In this document: positions 16,001 to 23,044 of the stretch, in pieces
How positions within the stretch are numbered: position 1 is the stretch's first letter
Layout of the letters: every line of letters starts with the position of its first letter
NCBI GenBank assembly: GCA_025450555.1
Contig: JANWHF010000005.1
Coordinates: 1-26,305 of the forward strand
Direction: 5' to 3'
DNA length: 26,305 nucleotides
From: Tepidisphaeraceae bacterium
Lineage (GTDB): Bacteria > Planctomycetota > Phycisphaerae > Tepidisphaerales > Tepidisphaeraceae
The notes under the pieces: model-generated
Seen by the model: only the letters and a program-made list of their open reading frames with translations
Database searches by the model: none
What the model was told of the DNA's origin: nothing
Made by a program: the position numbers and the translations under genes

Positions 16001-16057
16001 AAATTTGAAATTTGAGATCTCAGATATCTCAGATTTGAAATTCGAGGCTTGAGATCT
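16001..16057. repeat. nested direct and inverted repeats in the ndk leader
   Basis: Two head-to-tail copies of ATCTCAGAT (16017-16025, 16026-16034), two copies of TTTGAAATT (16004-16012, 16034-16042), two copies of TTGAGATCT (16012-16020, 16049-16057) and a perfect palindrome TGAGATCTCA (16013-16022). The block lies between promoter and Shine-Dalgarno, so it is transcribed; it is AT-rich against its surroundings. Confidence 0.8.
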
Positions 16058-16091
16058 GAAGCATTTGAAACATCAAAGGATTTTTAAATCT

Positions 16092-16562
16092 ATGGAACGC
16101 ACGCTCATCATTCTTAAACCCGATGCCGTTCAGCGCGGCCTGATTGGCCAGATCCTGATTCGCTTTGAAAACAAGGGATTGCAGATCGTCGGCATGAAGC
16201 TCATGCAGATTTCGACGAAGCTCGCCGAGACGCATTATGAGCCGCACCGTGGCAAGCCTTTTTATTCAGGTCTCGTCAAGTTCATGACCAGTTCGCCGGT
16301 GGTGGTGCTCGCCATCGAGGGGCGCGATGCAATTGCGATTTGCCGAAAGATGATGGGCGCGACCTTCGGTTCCAAGGCCGAGCCCGGCACCATTCGTGGC
16401 GATTTTGGCGTCAGCAATTCTTTCAATCTCATTCATGGATCCGATTCGCCCGAAAGCGCCCAGCGCGAGCTGGGGCTCTTCTTCCAGGCCGGCGAGTTGC
16501 TCGAATGGCAGCCGGCGTCGCGCGGCTGGGTGTATGATCTGAGCAAAGGGCAGCCGGAGTAA
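16092..16562 (+). CDS. ndk: nucleoside-diphosphate kinase
   Basis: A 156-aa enzyme that transfers the gamma-phosphate of ATP to other nucleoside diphosphates through a phospho-histidine. Signature parts: ERTLIILKPDAVQRG at the N-terminus, FYSGLVKFMTSSPVV, GTIRGDFG, and NLIHGSDSPESAQREL with active-site His115. Length is a little over the usual 140-150 aa because of a C-terminal stretch WVYDLSKGQPE. ATG 16092 is chosen because MERTL is the family start; AAAGGA lies 11 nt upstream. First gene of an operon with a HAD phosphatase, an alpha/beta hydrolase and ligA. Confidence 0.96.
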   Translation: MERTLIILKPDAVQRGLIGQILIRFENKGLQIVGMKLMQISTKLAETHYEPHRGKPFYSGLVKFMTSSPVVVLAIEGRDAIAICRKMMGATFGSKAEPGTIRGDFGVSNSFNLIHGSDSPESAQRELGLFFQAGELLEWQPASRGWVYDLSKGQPE

Positions 16563-17230
16563 TGATGGCATCGTCTGTTGTCCGGCCTCAAACCCGGCTG
16601 GTGGTCTTTGATCTGGGGCGGGTTCTTGTCCGCATTTGCGATAATTTTCAGCAGGCATTGGAATGCGCTGGGATCGCGCCGCCACCGCTGCCCGACCCTG
16701 CGGCGATGCTCCAGCTTCATGATCTGACCTGCCGATGCGATGAAGGTAAAATCGACATCAACGGCTTTTGCGAATCTGCAGCTCCGCTGTTGGGCTTATC
16801 ATCTCAACAGATTCGAAAGATGTCTGACTCATTCCTGCGCGGGCCGTATCCCGGCGCGGCGGAGTTAGTCAATGAGCTTGGCGATCGTGGCGTGATGACT
16901 GCATGTCTGTCCAATACCAATGACAGTCATTGGCAGATCATGAATGGGCCGAGTTATCCACTGCGGCGGCTTACCCATCGTTTTGCCAGCCACCTTGTCG
17001 GATGCCGAAAACCTGGCGCGGAAATTTACACTCATCTTGAGCGCCAGACGGGCATCGAGCCTCGGCACATTCTCTTCTTCGATGATGTGCAGGACAATGT
17101 GACGGCCGCCATTGAACGTGGCTGGGCCGCGCATCGAATTGACCCGGCGCTGGATGATCCAATCTCTCAAGTTCGGGCGGTTTTGAGCGGCCGGGATTTG
17201 CTTGCAGATCGAGCCGCGGCCGGATCATAA
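16562..17230 (+). CDS. HAD-superfamily hydrolase (subfamily IA, YihX-like)
   Basis: 222 aa. HAD motifs in order: motif I VVFDLGRVLV with nucleophile Asp17 (the second Asp is Gly, as in YihX-type phosphatases with FDLGNV), motif II LSNTND, motif III Lys in GCRKPGAEIY, motif IV ILFFDDVQDN. A small alpha-helical cap between motifs I and II fits subfamily IA. Likely a phosphomonoesterase on a small sugar- or nucleotide-phosphate; substrate unknown. The ATG overlaps the ndk stop in TAATG; a second ATG at 16565 has better spacing (5 nt) to GGAG and may be the real start. Translationally coupled to ndk. Confidence 0.88.
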   Translation: MMASSVVRPQTRLVVFDLGRVLVRICDNFQQALECAGIAPPPLPDPAAMLQLHDLTCRCDEGKIDINGFCESAAPLLGLSSQQIRKMSDSFLRGPYPGAAELVNELGDRGVMTACLSNTNDSHWQIMNGPSYPLRRLTHRFASHLVGCRKPGAEIYTHLERQTGIEPRHILFFDDVQDNVTAAIERGWAAHRIDPALDDPISQVRAVLSGRDLLADRAAAGS

Positions 17231-18114
17231 TGGAGCCCATGGCTCGTCGATCTAAACGACGCCTCAAGCGTTTTCCAACTTACTTACTTCTTTATGTGCT
17301 GATTGCCATGTGGTTAGTCGGTTGCTCCGATCGCCTGCTTCTCTTTCCCTCGCGCGATCCTATTCACGTTCCGGGCGCCACGGAACTTCAAGTTCATTTC
17401 GGCAAGGGCAGCCTCGATGTCTGGTCAAAAAAATCGGAAGCACTTTCGGCTGGTGAGCCGCAAGGATTCGTGCTTCATTTTGGAGGCAATGGCGATCGGG
17501 CCGAGTCCGGCGTCGAACGCGTGGCGGATGAATGGAGCGATCTGCCAGTCGAAGTCTGGTCGATGAATTATACCGGTTATGGGAAAAGCTCCGGCTCCGC
17601 GCGCCTCAGCACCATCGCCCCGTCCGCACTGGCGACATACGATGAGCTGAACCGGCGCGCCGCGGGGCGGCCGATCTTTGTTTCCGGTCATAGCATCGGA
17701 ACCACGGCTGCCCTCTACGTTGCCGCGCATCGACCCGTGGCCGGCGTCGTGTTGCAAAACCCGCCGCCTCTCCGGCAACTGATCATGGGTCATTACGGAT
17801 GGTGGAATCTCTGGCTGGCGGCCACGCCGGTTGCGATGCACGTGCCCAAGTCGCTGGATTCGATTGCCAACGGAAAAGTTGCTCATGCACCATGTGTGTT
17901 CATCATGGCCGGGCGCGATGACACCGTTCCGCCGGAATATCAGTACAAAGTTGCAAACGCCTACGCTGGCCCAAAACGTTTCGTCTTTCTTCCAGATGCA
18001 GGCCACAATGATCTGGTGGCGGGGCAGGAGCGCTTCCAGCTCGACGACCAGTTACAATGGCTATGGTCATCGGCTCATGCGGGTCTGACGACACGCGCTG
18101 TCCAGGCACATTAA
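17230..18114 (+). CDS. alpha/beta hydrolase, lipoprotein-like
   Basis: 294 aa. A basic N-terminus and hydrophobic helix (YLLLYVLIAMWLVGC, residues 18-32) suggest a lipoprotein or signal anchor with Cys32. The rest matches the BEM46/YfhR-like alpha/beta hydrolases: LHFGGNGD (oxyanion loop, about 82-89), NYTGYGKSSG, nucleophile Ser155 in SGHSIGTTAA, acid Asp230 or Asp231 in MAGRDDTVPP, and His259 in DAGHND. Predicted envelope esterase or peptidase of unknown substrate. The start overlaps the HAD stop in TAATG; an in-frame ATG at 17239 is an alternative. No terminator separates it from ligA, 31 nt further on. Confidence 0.85.
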   Translation: MEPMARRSKRRLKRFPTYLLLYVLIAMWLVGCSDRLLLFPSRDPIHVPGATELQVHFGKGSLDVWSKKSEALSAGEPQGFVLHFGGNGDRAESGVERVADEWSDLPVEVWSMNYTGYGKSSGSARLSTIAPSALATYDELNRRAAGRPIFVSGHSIGTTAALYVAAHRPVAGVVLQNPPPLRQLIMGHYGWWNLWLAATPVAMHVPKSLDSIANGKVAHAPCVFIMAGRDDTVPPEYQYKVANAYAGPKRFVFLPDAGHNDLVAGQERFQLDDQLQWLWSSAHAGLTTRAVQAH

Positions 18115-18145
18115 ACTAAATGCAACCAAAAGGGGATTTACGACT

Positions 18146-20161
18146 ATGGCCCCATCCATCGAACAGCGAATCGCGAAGCTCCGCCAGGAATTGAACCGCC
18201 ACAATTACGCGTACTTCATCCTGAACCAGCCGGAGATCAGCGATCGGGAATTCGATCACATGATGAAGGAGCTGATCGATCTTGAGACGCAGCATCCGGA
18301 GTTGCGATCGCCCGATTCCCCCTCACAGCGCGTCGGCGGCGAGCCGATCGATGCATTCAGGCAGGTTGTCCATGCCCAGCCGATGATGAGCATCGACAAC
18401 ACCTACAACGAAGAGGATGTCCGAGCATTCGATGAGCGCGTTCGCAGGGGTCTGGGCGATGATCCAGTTTCATATGTGCTCGAGCCAAAGGTCGACGGTG
18501 TCGCTTCGTCGCTTCGATACGAAAGAGGGCTGCTGGTTCAGGCGGCCACGCGCGGCGATGGGCGCGTCGGCGACGATATCACCGCCCAGGCGCGCACGGT
18601 TCAGGCGATTCCCCTTCGGTTGCACGACCGCCATCAGTTTCCCGATGTGCTGGAAGTGCGCGGCGAAATCTACATGAACAACGCCGACTTCCAGCGCATC
18701 AACCAGGCACGTCTCGACGCTGGCCAGGAGATTTTTAAGAACCCGCGTAACCTCACTGCCGGCACGCTCAAACAACTCGACCCGAAAATCACCGCTCAGC
18801 GCAAGCTCCGCTTCATCTCGCATGGCCTTGGGCAAATCAGTGAGGAGACGACTGACAGCTACTGGGACCTGCTCAAGATGCTCAAGAGCTGGCATCTGCC
18901 GATCAGCGACAACACGACCCACGCGAAAGACATCGACGCGGTCATCAAAGCCATCGAGCAATTCGAGCAGGTTCGCGGCAAGCTGGCGTTCCAGACCGAT
19001 GGCATGGTGATCAAAGTCGATTCTCTCTCGCAGCGCGAGCGGCTGGGTGTCACCAGCAAATCGCCGCGATGGGTGATCGCTTACAAATATGCCGCCGAGC
19101 AGGTGCAGACTGTTTTGCGCGAGGTCGATTGGCAGGTGGGAAAGGGCGGAACGCTGACGCCGGTGGCCCGGCTCGATCCGGTGTTTGTCGCAGGCACGAC
19201 CGTCTCCAACGCCACGCTTCACAACATCGATCAAATCCAAAAGCTCGATCTGCACGTGGGCGACACGATTATTCTCGAGAAGGCCGGCGAGGTGATTCCG
19301 TACGTTCGCCAGGCGGTGATGGAAAAAAGGCCCAAAGACGCCAAGGCCATTCATCCTCCAAAGACCTGTCCCTCCTGCGGAGCAAAGACCGAGCGCGAGG
19401 CGGACACGCCTTACATCCGCTGTGTCAATCCCGATTGTCCCGCGCAATTCCGTGAACGGCTGATCTGGTTCTGCGGTCGGCGTCAGATGGACATGGAAAA
19501 CATCGGCGAAAAGCTGGTGGATCAACTGATCGAGAAGGGGCTGGTCAAGACGTTTGCCGATCTTTATCGCCTATCCAAAGAGGATCTGCTTTCACTGGAG
19601 CGGATGGGCGAAAAAAGCGCGCAGAACGTGCTGGATTCGATCGAAGGAAGCCGAAAGTGTGGCCTGGATCGATTGCTGGCGGGGCTGGGCATCCGCCATG
19701 TCGGGAATCGCGTCGCATTCGTGCTCGCCAGCCATTTTGGCTCGCTGGATGCTTTGGCCAAGGCAACGGTTGAGGAATTGTCGGCGGTTAATGAAATCGG
19801 GCCAGCGATTGCCGATTCGGTCCATGACTTTTTCCACAACAAAGCGGGTCAGCATGTCGTTTCTGAGTTGAAAAGCGTCAAGATCGATCCTCAATCTGAG
19901 GCGGCAAAACCCGAATCTGAAAAGGGTGAACTGCCGCTCTCGGGAAAAACTGTGGTCGTCACTGGTTCCCTGCAGCATTACAAGCGCGAGGAGATCGAAG
20001 AGATGATTCAAAAGCTCGGTGGCAAGCCGGCCGGCAGCGTCAGCAAGAAGACCAGCTTTGTCGTGGCGGGGGAGTCAGCCGGCAGCAAGCTCGACAAGGC
20101 CAAAGAGCTTGGGGTCGAGATCATCACCGAAGATGAATTTCGCAAGCAGTTTGCCAAATAA
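18146..20161 (+). CDS. ligA: NAD-dependent DNA ligase
   Basis: A 671-aa ligase, the usual length, that seals nicks in replication and repair by NAD-derived adenylation. Adenylated Lys115 lies in LEPKVDGVA, the same number as in E. coli LigA. Other parts: the N-terminal Ia domain (YYxLxxP-like NYAYFILNQPEISDREFD), FKNPRNLTAGTLKQLD, TDGMVIKVD, the OB-fold segment TLTPVARLDPVFVAGTTVSNATLHN, a zinc finger with Cys408, 411, 426 and 431, helix-hairpin-helix repeats (about 500-585) and a BRCT domain (about 593-671; SGKTVVVTGSLQHYKREE). Small deviation: KVGKGG-type VGKGGTLTPVA where many ligases have GRTG. AGGGGA lies 9 nt before the ATG. Last gene of the ndk operon. Confidence 0.97.
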   Translation: MAPSIEQRIAKLRQELNRHNYAYFILNQPEISDREFDHMMKELIDLETQHPELRSPDSPSQRVGGEPIDAFRQVVHAQPMMSIDNTYNEEDVRAFDERVRRGLGDDPVSYVLEPKVDGVASSLRYERGLLVQAATRGDGRVGDDITAQARTVQAIPLRLHDRHQFPDVLEVRGEIYMNNADFQRINQARLDAGQEIFKNPRNLTAGTLKQLDPKITAQRKLRFISHGLGQISEETTDSYWDLLKMLKSWHLPISDNTTHAKDIDAVIKAIEQFEQVRGKLAFQTDGMVIKVDSLSQRERLGVTSKSPRWVIAYKYAAEQVQTVLREVDWQVGKGGTLTPVARLDPVFVAGTTVSNATLHNIDQIQKLDLHVGDTIILEKAGEVIPYVRQAVMEKRPKDAKAIHPPKTCPSCGAKTEREADTPYIRCVNPDCPAQFRERLIWFCGRRQMDMENIGEKLVDQLIEKGLVKTFADLYRLSKEDLLSLERMGEKSAQNVLDSIEGSRKCGLDRLLAGLGIRHVGNRVAFVLASHFGSLDALAKATVEELSAVNEIGPAIADSVHDFFHNKAGQHVVSELKSVKIDPQSEAAKPESEKGELPLSGKTVVVTGSLQHYKREEIEEMIQKLGGKPAGSVSKKTSFVVAGESAGSKLDKAKELGVEIITEDEFRKQFAK

Positions 20162-20166
20162 GCAAT

Positions 20167-20191
20167 AAAAAAGCCGCGGCCATTCCGCGGC
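20167..20191 (-). terminator. intrinsic terminator read leftwards
   Basis: GCCGCGG (20173-20179) and CCGCGGC (20185-20191) form a perfect 7-bp stem with a 5-nt loop; on the complement it is followed by six T (20172-20167). On the plus strand there is no T-tract, so it suits transcripts from the RDD gene or from a short RNA at 20295, and only poorly ligA. Confidence 0.75.
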
Positions 20192-20295
20192 ATTAAAAAG
20201 GTCCTTAAGATCCGCGACCGGCACCCGCCGGCCGCAAATTGTGCATTCATGCCATGGCATTCACCGGACCGCCATCCAGATCCTGCCTGCATCTG
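20167..20295 (-). ncRNA. candidate short RNA (or tiny gene) antisense-adjacent to ligA
   Basis: A minus-strand extended -10 box (20302-20310) and a terminator (20191-20167) bracket about 130 nt. Inside are an exact palindrome ATGCCATGGCAT (20249-20260), a hairpin CCGGC-GGGT-GCCGG and a long-range pair GGTCC/GGACC. No known RNA family is recognised. An open frame from ATG 20260 encodes MPWHECTICGRRVPVADL and more, with a CxxC, but it would read through the terminator into the ligA 3' end. The alternative is that this is just the 3' region of the RDD gene. Confidence 0.3.
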
Positions 20296-20301
20296 TTCAA
20301 A

Positions 20302-20310
20302 AGTATACCA
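20302..20310 (-). promoter_or_regulatory. extended -10 promoter candidate
   Basis: The complement reads TGGTATACT, i.e. the TGn extension plus TATACT (five of six). No good -35 is seen, which extended -10 promoters can tolerate. Transcription would start near 20295 and run left to the terminator at 20191. Confidence 0.4.
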
Positions 20311-20377
20311 GCCGTTTATGAGAAGACGCTGAGAGCTATCGCGAATTCGAATGCTGTTTGATCCGCCAGAGGGCCAT

Positions 20378-21712
20378 TTATTCGGCCTTGACCGTCGCTG
20401 TCATCCGCTGGAACTTAAAGAGCGGCTTTCGGCCGGCATACCGGAAGCCGTCCGGTTCAATGGTTCGCTGAATATTGAGCGCATCGAACCGAAGGTCCTT
20501 CAATTCATATTCCCACCGGCCAACCGGATATAGGTTGGTTGTGCTGAGCGAGACATTCTGGATGAGCTTTTCGCCATTCAGCTCCCACGTGCCTGACCAT
20601 TGATGGCCCAGCTCGGGGTGCTCCTTGCCCTTGCTATCCATCACATGCAGGCTCTGCCGAAATGTCGCATCGGTATTCAGCACCAGCACGTCGCGCAGGA
20701 CAAACCGCTCGTTGCCTGATCGCGACGCGCTCGTGCAGATCCATGTGCCCGAGATCTTGCCGATGCGCGGGTCGGCAGATTTGGGCATTTCGATTGGCAT
20801 CACCGTGATCGGTTGCGGCTGAATCGTCGGAAAAGACATGGCATTCGTGTTGAACCTCGGGCGATGGGCGGCTGCCAGCGCTGTCAGCGTATCTGAGCCG
20901 ATAAAGATGGCCAGCGAGGCAAGCGCGACTCCAAAGGCCGCGGTTACGCGTGCCGCGCCGCACGGGACGTGCTGCACGATCACGCCGCCTCGGCGATCCC
21001 ACGCGGTGTCGCCCTTATCCATCAAGCGTAAATACGCCAAAATGAGCAGGATCAGCGTTGCCGGGGGAAAGCCCAATCCCAGCCCGAAGAAGATCATGTT
21101 CCATTCACGCGCAAAGGCTTGCGAAAAGCTGAGGCGCGAGCCGGTTCCGCTGCGCAGGCTCAATCCAAGCAGCCACTTGCCCGGCGTTGTCCCGAGCAGG
21201 GCGACGAAAAGCGCATTGAACACCGTCCAGCCGAAGATTGTAATCGCAATGGCCAGGCCCAACATCGCGATGCTCTGGCCGCCGGGCTCGCGAAGCATGT
21301 CCTTGAGCGGAGCGAGAAACGATCCGAGCAATCCGGCGAGAATTACCGTTTCAATGGCCTTGAATGCCAGGACATCCACGCCGCGCGCAAACAGTCGCGT
21401 CCAAGGCCAAGCGCCCGATGATGCGATCACATGATCTTTCACCGGAGGCGGGAGGGCCGTCGGAAGCGTTGTGGGATTTACAGCTGCAGGCGTCGTTGAT
21501 TCTTCCACAGCGGTCGACTGTTGCGGAGCTGCCGGGACGGCTTCGCGGAACCCGCGAATCGTCTGTGCCGGCGCCCATTGCTTAATTTGATCGCAATAGA
21601 CGTTGGTTGTGAGCGGAAGCTCGCCAGCGGCAAACTTCGCATACAGCTCTTCGGTGCCGATGGGGCCAATGGGTTGTTGGCCTTCCTGATAATACCACAT
21701 GACCTGATCCAT
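20378..21712 (-). CDS. GYF_2-RDD membrane protein with C-terminal extracytoplasmic domain
   Basis: 444 aa. The frame is open to 21997, but ATG 21712 has GGGAGG 6 nt upstream and begins right at the first domain. Residues 5-55 are a GYF_2-type domain (MWYYQEGQQPIGPIG, FAAGELPLTTNVY). A Pro/Thr linker (56-95) leads to an RDD domain (about 105-240) with Arg106 and Asp113 and several membrane helices (AIETVILAGLLGSFLA, IAMLGLAIAITIFGW, LGFPPATLILLILAYL) and the family GTTPGKWLLGL. A further helix (about 256-280) precedes a domain of about 150 aa with KISGTWIC...LVLNTDATFRQ and HQWSGTWELNGEKL, resembling a small beta-barrel or lipocalin-like fold. Function unknown; RDD proteins are thought to act in transport or membrane homeostasis. 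Transcript may end at 20191-20167. Confidence 0.85.
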   Translation of the reverse strand: MDQVMWYYQEGQQPIGPIGTEELYAKFAAGELPLTTNVYCDQIKQWAPAQTIRGFREAVPAAPQQSTAVEESTTPAAVNPTTLPTALPPPVKDHVIASSGAWPWTRLFARGVDVLAFKAIETVILAGLLGSFLAPLKDMLREPGGQSIAMLGLAIAITIFGWTVFNALFVALLGTTPGKWLLGLSLRSGTGSRLSFSQAFAREWNMIFFGLGLGFPPATLILLILAYLRLMDKGDTAWDRRGGVIVQHVPCGAARVTAAFGVALASLAIFIGSDTLTALAAAHRPRFNTNAMSFPTIQPQPITVMPIEMPKSADPRIGKISGTWICTSASRSGNERFVLRDVLVLNTDATFRQSLHVMDSKGKEHPELGHQWSGTWELNGEKLIQNVSLSTTNLYPVGRWEYELKDLRFDALNIQRTIEPDGFRYAGRKPLFKFQRMTATVKAE

Positions 21713-22075
21713 CGAGAACCTCCCGGAAACCTGCGGAACCGTTCCGCCGCCGAAAAATCCGCGAGCCATGCGGGCTATCGGCCTCGATGTTGAAATACAT
21801 AATGCGCGCAGGTCCATGCCGATCCGATAAGCCAGAAAATCGCGTCCGCCCATGCCGGACACGTCGGCCGATAACGCCTGTAACAGAATTAACGCCCTGG
21901 GGCTGCAATATCCTGATAACTGGCTCGTTTTATGCCATGCAGGCCTTTTCGATGTGCAAAAGAGGATCTTTAAGCAACTTGTGATCGAAGTGGGCAACGC
22001 GGCGCGACTTTTGTGGGTACCTTGAGGTGGGCAGGAGGCCCCAACACTTCGAGCAGTTCATTCGGGCTATGCTGT
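21713..22075. other. divergent intergenic region
   Basis: About 363 bp between the minus-strand RDD gene and the plus-strand response regulator. The minus frame of the RDD gene stays open to 21997 but lacks a Shine-Dalgarno and domain sequence there. I see no convincing promoter pair, repeat or RNA; promoters for both genes must lie here. Confidence 0.5.
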
Positions 22076-22471
22076 ATGACAGACAATTCTTCCCCAGCCG
22101 GCCGCTCGGTGCTGGTCGTTGACGACGAACCCCATATTCGCCAGGTTCTGGCCATTAAGCTTCGCGCCGCCGGGTATGAAGTCTATTTGGCCGAGGATGG
22201 GCTCAAAGGGCTGCAGATCGCGCGGGACAAGCATCCGGATGTCATCATTTCCGATTTCCGCATGCCCAATATGAATGGCCTGGAAATGTGCGATGCACTT
22301 CTGGCCAGTCCCGATACCGCGAAGATCCCTGTCATTCTGCTCACCGCCTACGAAGGAGAAGTCCTTCGCGAGCCCCTGGGCGAGCGCCATATTCATTCCA
22401 TGATGAACAAGCCTTTCAGTCCCACCGAGCTTTTGCGGATCGTCGCTGAGGTCTTCGAGGCCGAGAAATGA
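22076..22471 (+). CDS. single-domain response regulator
   Basis: A 131-aa receiver (CheY-like) domain with no output domain. The acidic pocket is Asp16-Asp17 (LVVDDEP), the phospho-acceptor Asp60 (VIISDFRMPNMNG), Thr90 (VILLTAYEG) and Lys112 (MNKPFSPTEL). It should be phosphorylated by a histidine kinase encoded elsewhere and act by protein-protein contact. ATG 22076 is chosen; a GTG at 22013 would add 21 residues with no family match. No clear Shine-Dalgarno. The partner kinase is not in the window, and the neighbouring acetyltransferase is not an obvious partner. Confidence 0.9.
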   Translation: MTDNSSPAGRSVLVVDDEPHIRQVLAIKLRAAGYEVYLAEDGLKGLQIARDKHPDVIISDFRMPNMNGLEMCDALLASPDTAKIPVILLTAYEGEVLREPLGERHIHSMMNKPFSPTELLRIVAEVFEAEK

Positions 22472-22553
22472 ACGACGCGCTTCCGCATGCGATGCCAAAT
22501 GTTTAGCGCGCGGTCTTGTCCGCTGTTAGCCGCGCCTTTCGCACTTTGAGCGA

Positions 22554-22559
22554 TACAAT
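22554..22559 (+). promoter_or_regulatory. weak -10 candidate for the GNAT gene
   Basis: TACAAT 19 nt upstream of the ATG at 22579; no matching -35. If used, the leader would be only about a dozen nucleotides, consistent with the absence of a Shine-Dalgarno. Confidence 0.25.
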
Positions 22560-22578
22560 TTGCCCGCAGCAGCAACAA

Positions 22579-23025
22579 ATGGATTACCACGTCCAAGCGA
22601 CCGACCACCCCGAGCAGCAAGAAGCCATCAATGCTCTGCTGCGCACTTACAACCGCGAGCGCAATCCTGTCTTTTATGGCCTTCGCGACTTGCCCGAGCA
22701 TTTGCCCAAGCCCTTGAACCTCGTCGCGTACGACTCAGCCAACTCGATCATCGGCGGCCTTCTTGCCGAAACGCAATTCGAATGGCTTAAGATCCAAATT
22801 CTGGTTGTCGCCGAGCAAGTCCGCCGGCGGGGCGTCGGCCGGCGCCTCATGACCATGGCTGAAGATGAAGCCAAACGGCGAGGCTGCAAACGATCATTCG
22901 TCGATACGATGGGATTCCAATCACCCGATTTTTATCCCAGGCTGCAATACGAGCTTGCCGGGAAGCTGGAAAACTGGGACTCGCACGGCCATGCGAAATA
23001 CTTCTACACCAAACTGCTCGCGTGA
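22579..23025 (+). CDS. GNAT-family N-acetyltransferase
   Basis: 148 aa. The acetyl-CoA-binding motif A is visible: IQILVVAEQVRRRGVGRRLMTMAEDEAKRRGC (read as strand beta4 ILVV, loop RRRGVG at about 82-87, helix alpha3), then FVDTMGFQSPDFYPRLQYEL (motif B, Y-x-x-x-G/F-Y region) and a C-terminal KYFYTKLL strand. It resembles small cytoplasmic GNATs that acetylate an unknown amine. ATG 22579 is the first Met in front of the first strand; no Shine-Dalgarno. It converges with the sialidase-like gene across a 19-nt gap without a terminator. Confidence 0.88.
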   Translation: MDYHVQATDHPEQQEAINALLRTYNRERNPVFYGLRDLPEHLPKPLNLVAYDSANSIIGGLLAETQFEWLKIQILVVAEQVRRRGVGRRLMTMAEDEAKRRGCKRSFVDTMGFQSPDFYPRLQYELAGKLENWDSHGHAKYFYTKLLA

Positions 23026-23044
23026 CCACCGCGTTCAAACCCAT

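Noticed and set aside
18470..19525. A 351-aa minus-strand frame within ligA
   Set aside because: Fully inside a gene with complete catalytic and zinc motifs; the antisense protein has no recognisable domain.
21713..21997. A 95-residue N-terminal extension of the RDD protein
   Set aside because: The GYF_2 domain begins at the ATG at 21712, which has GGGAGG; the extension has no domain.
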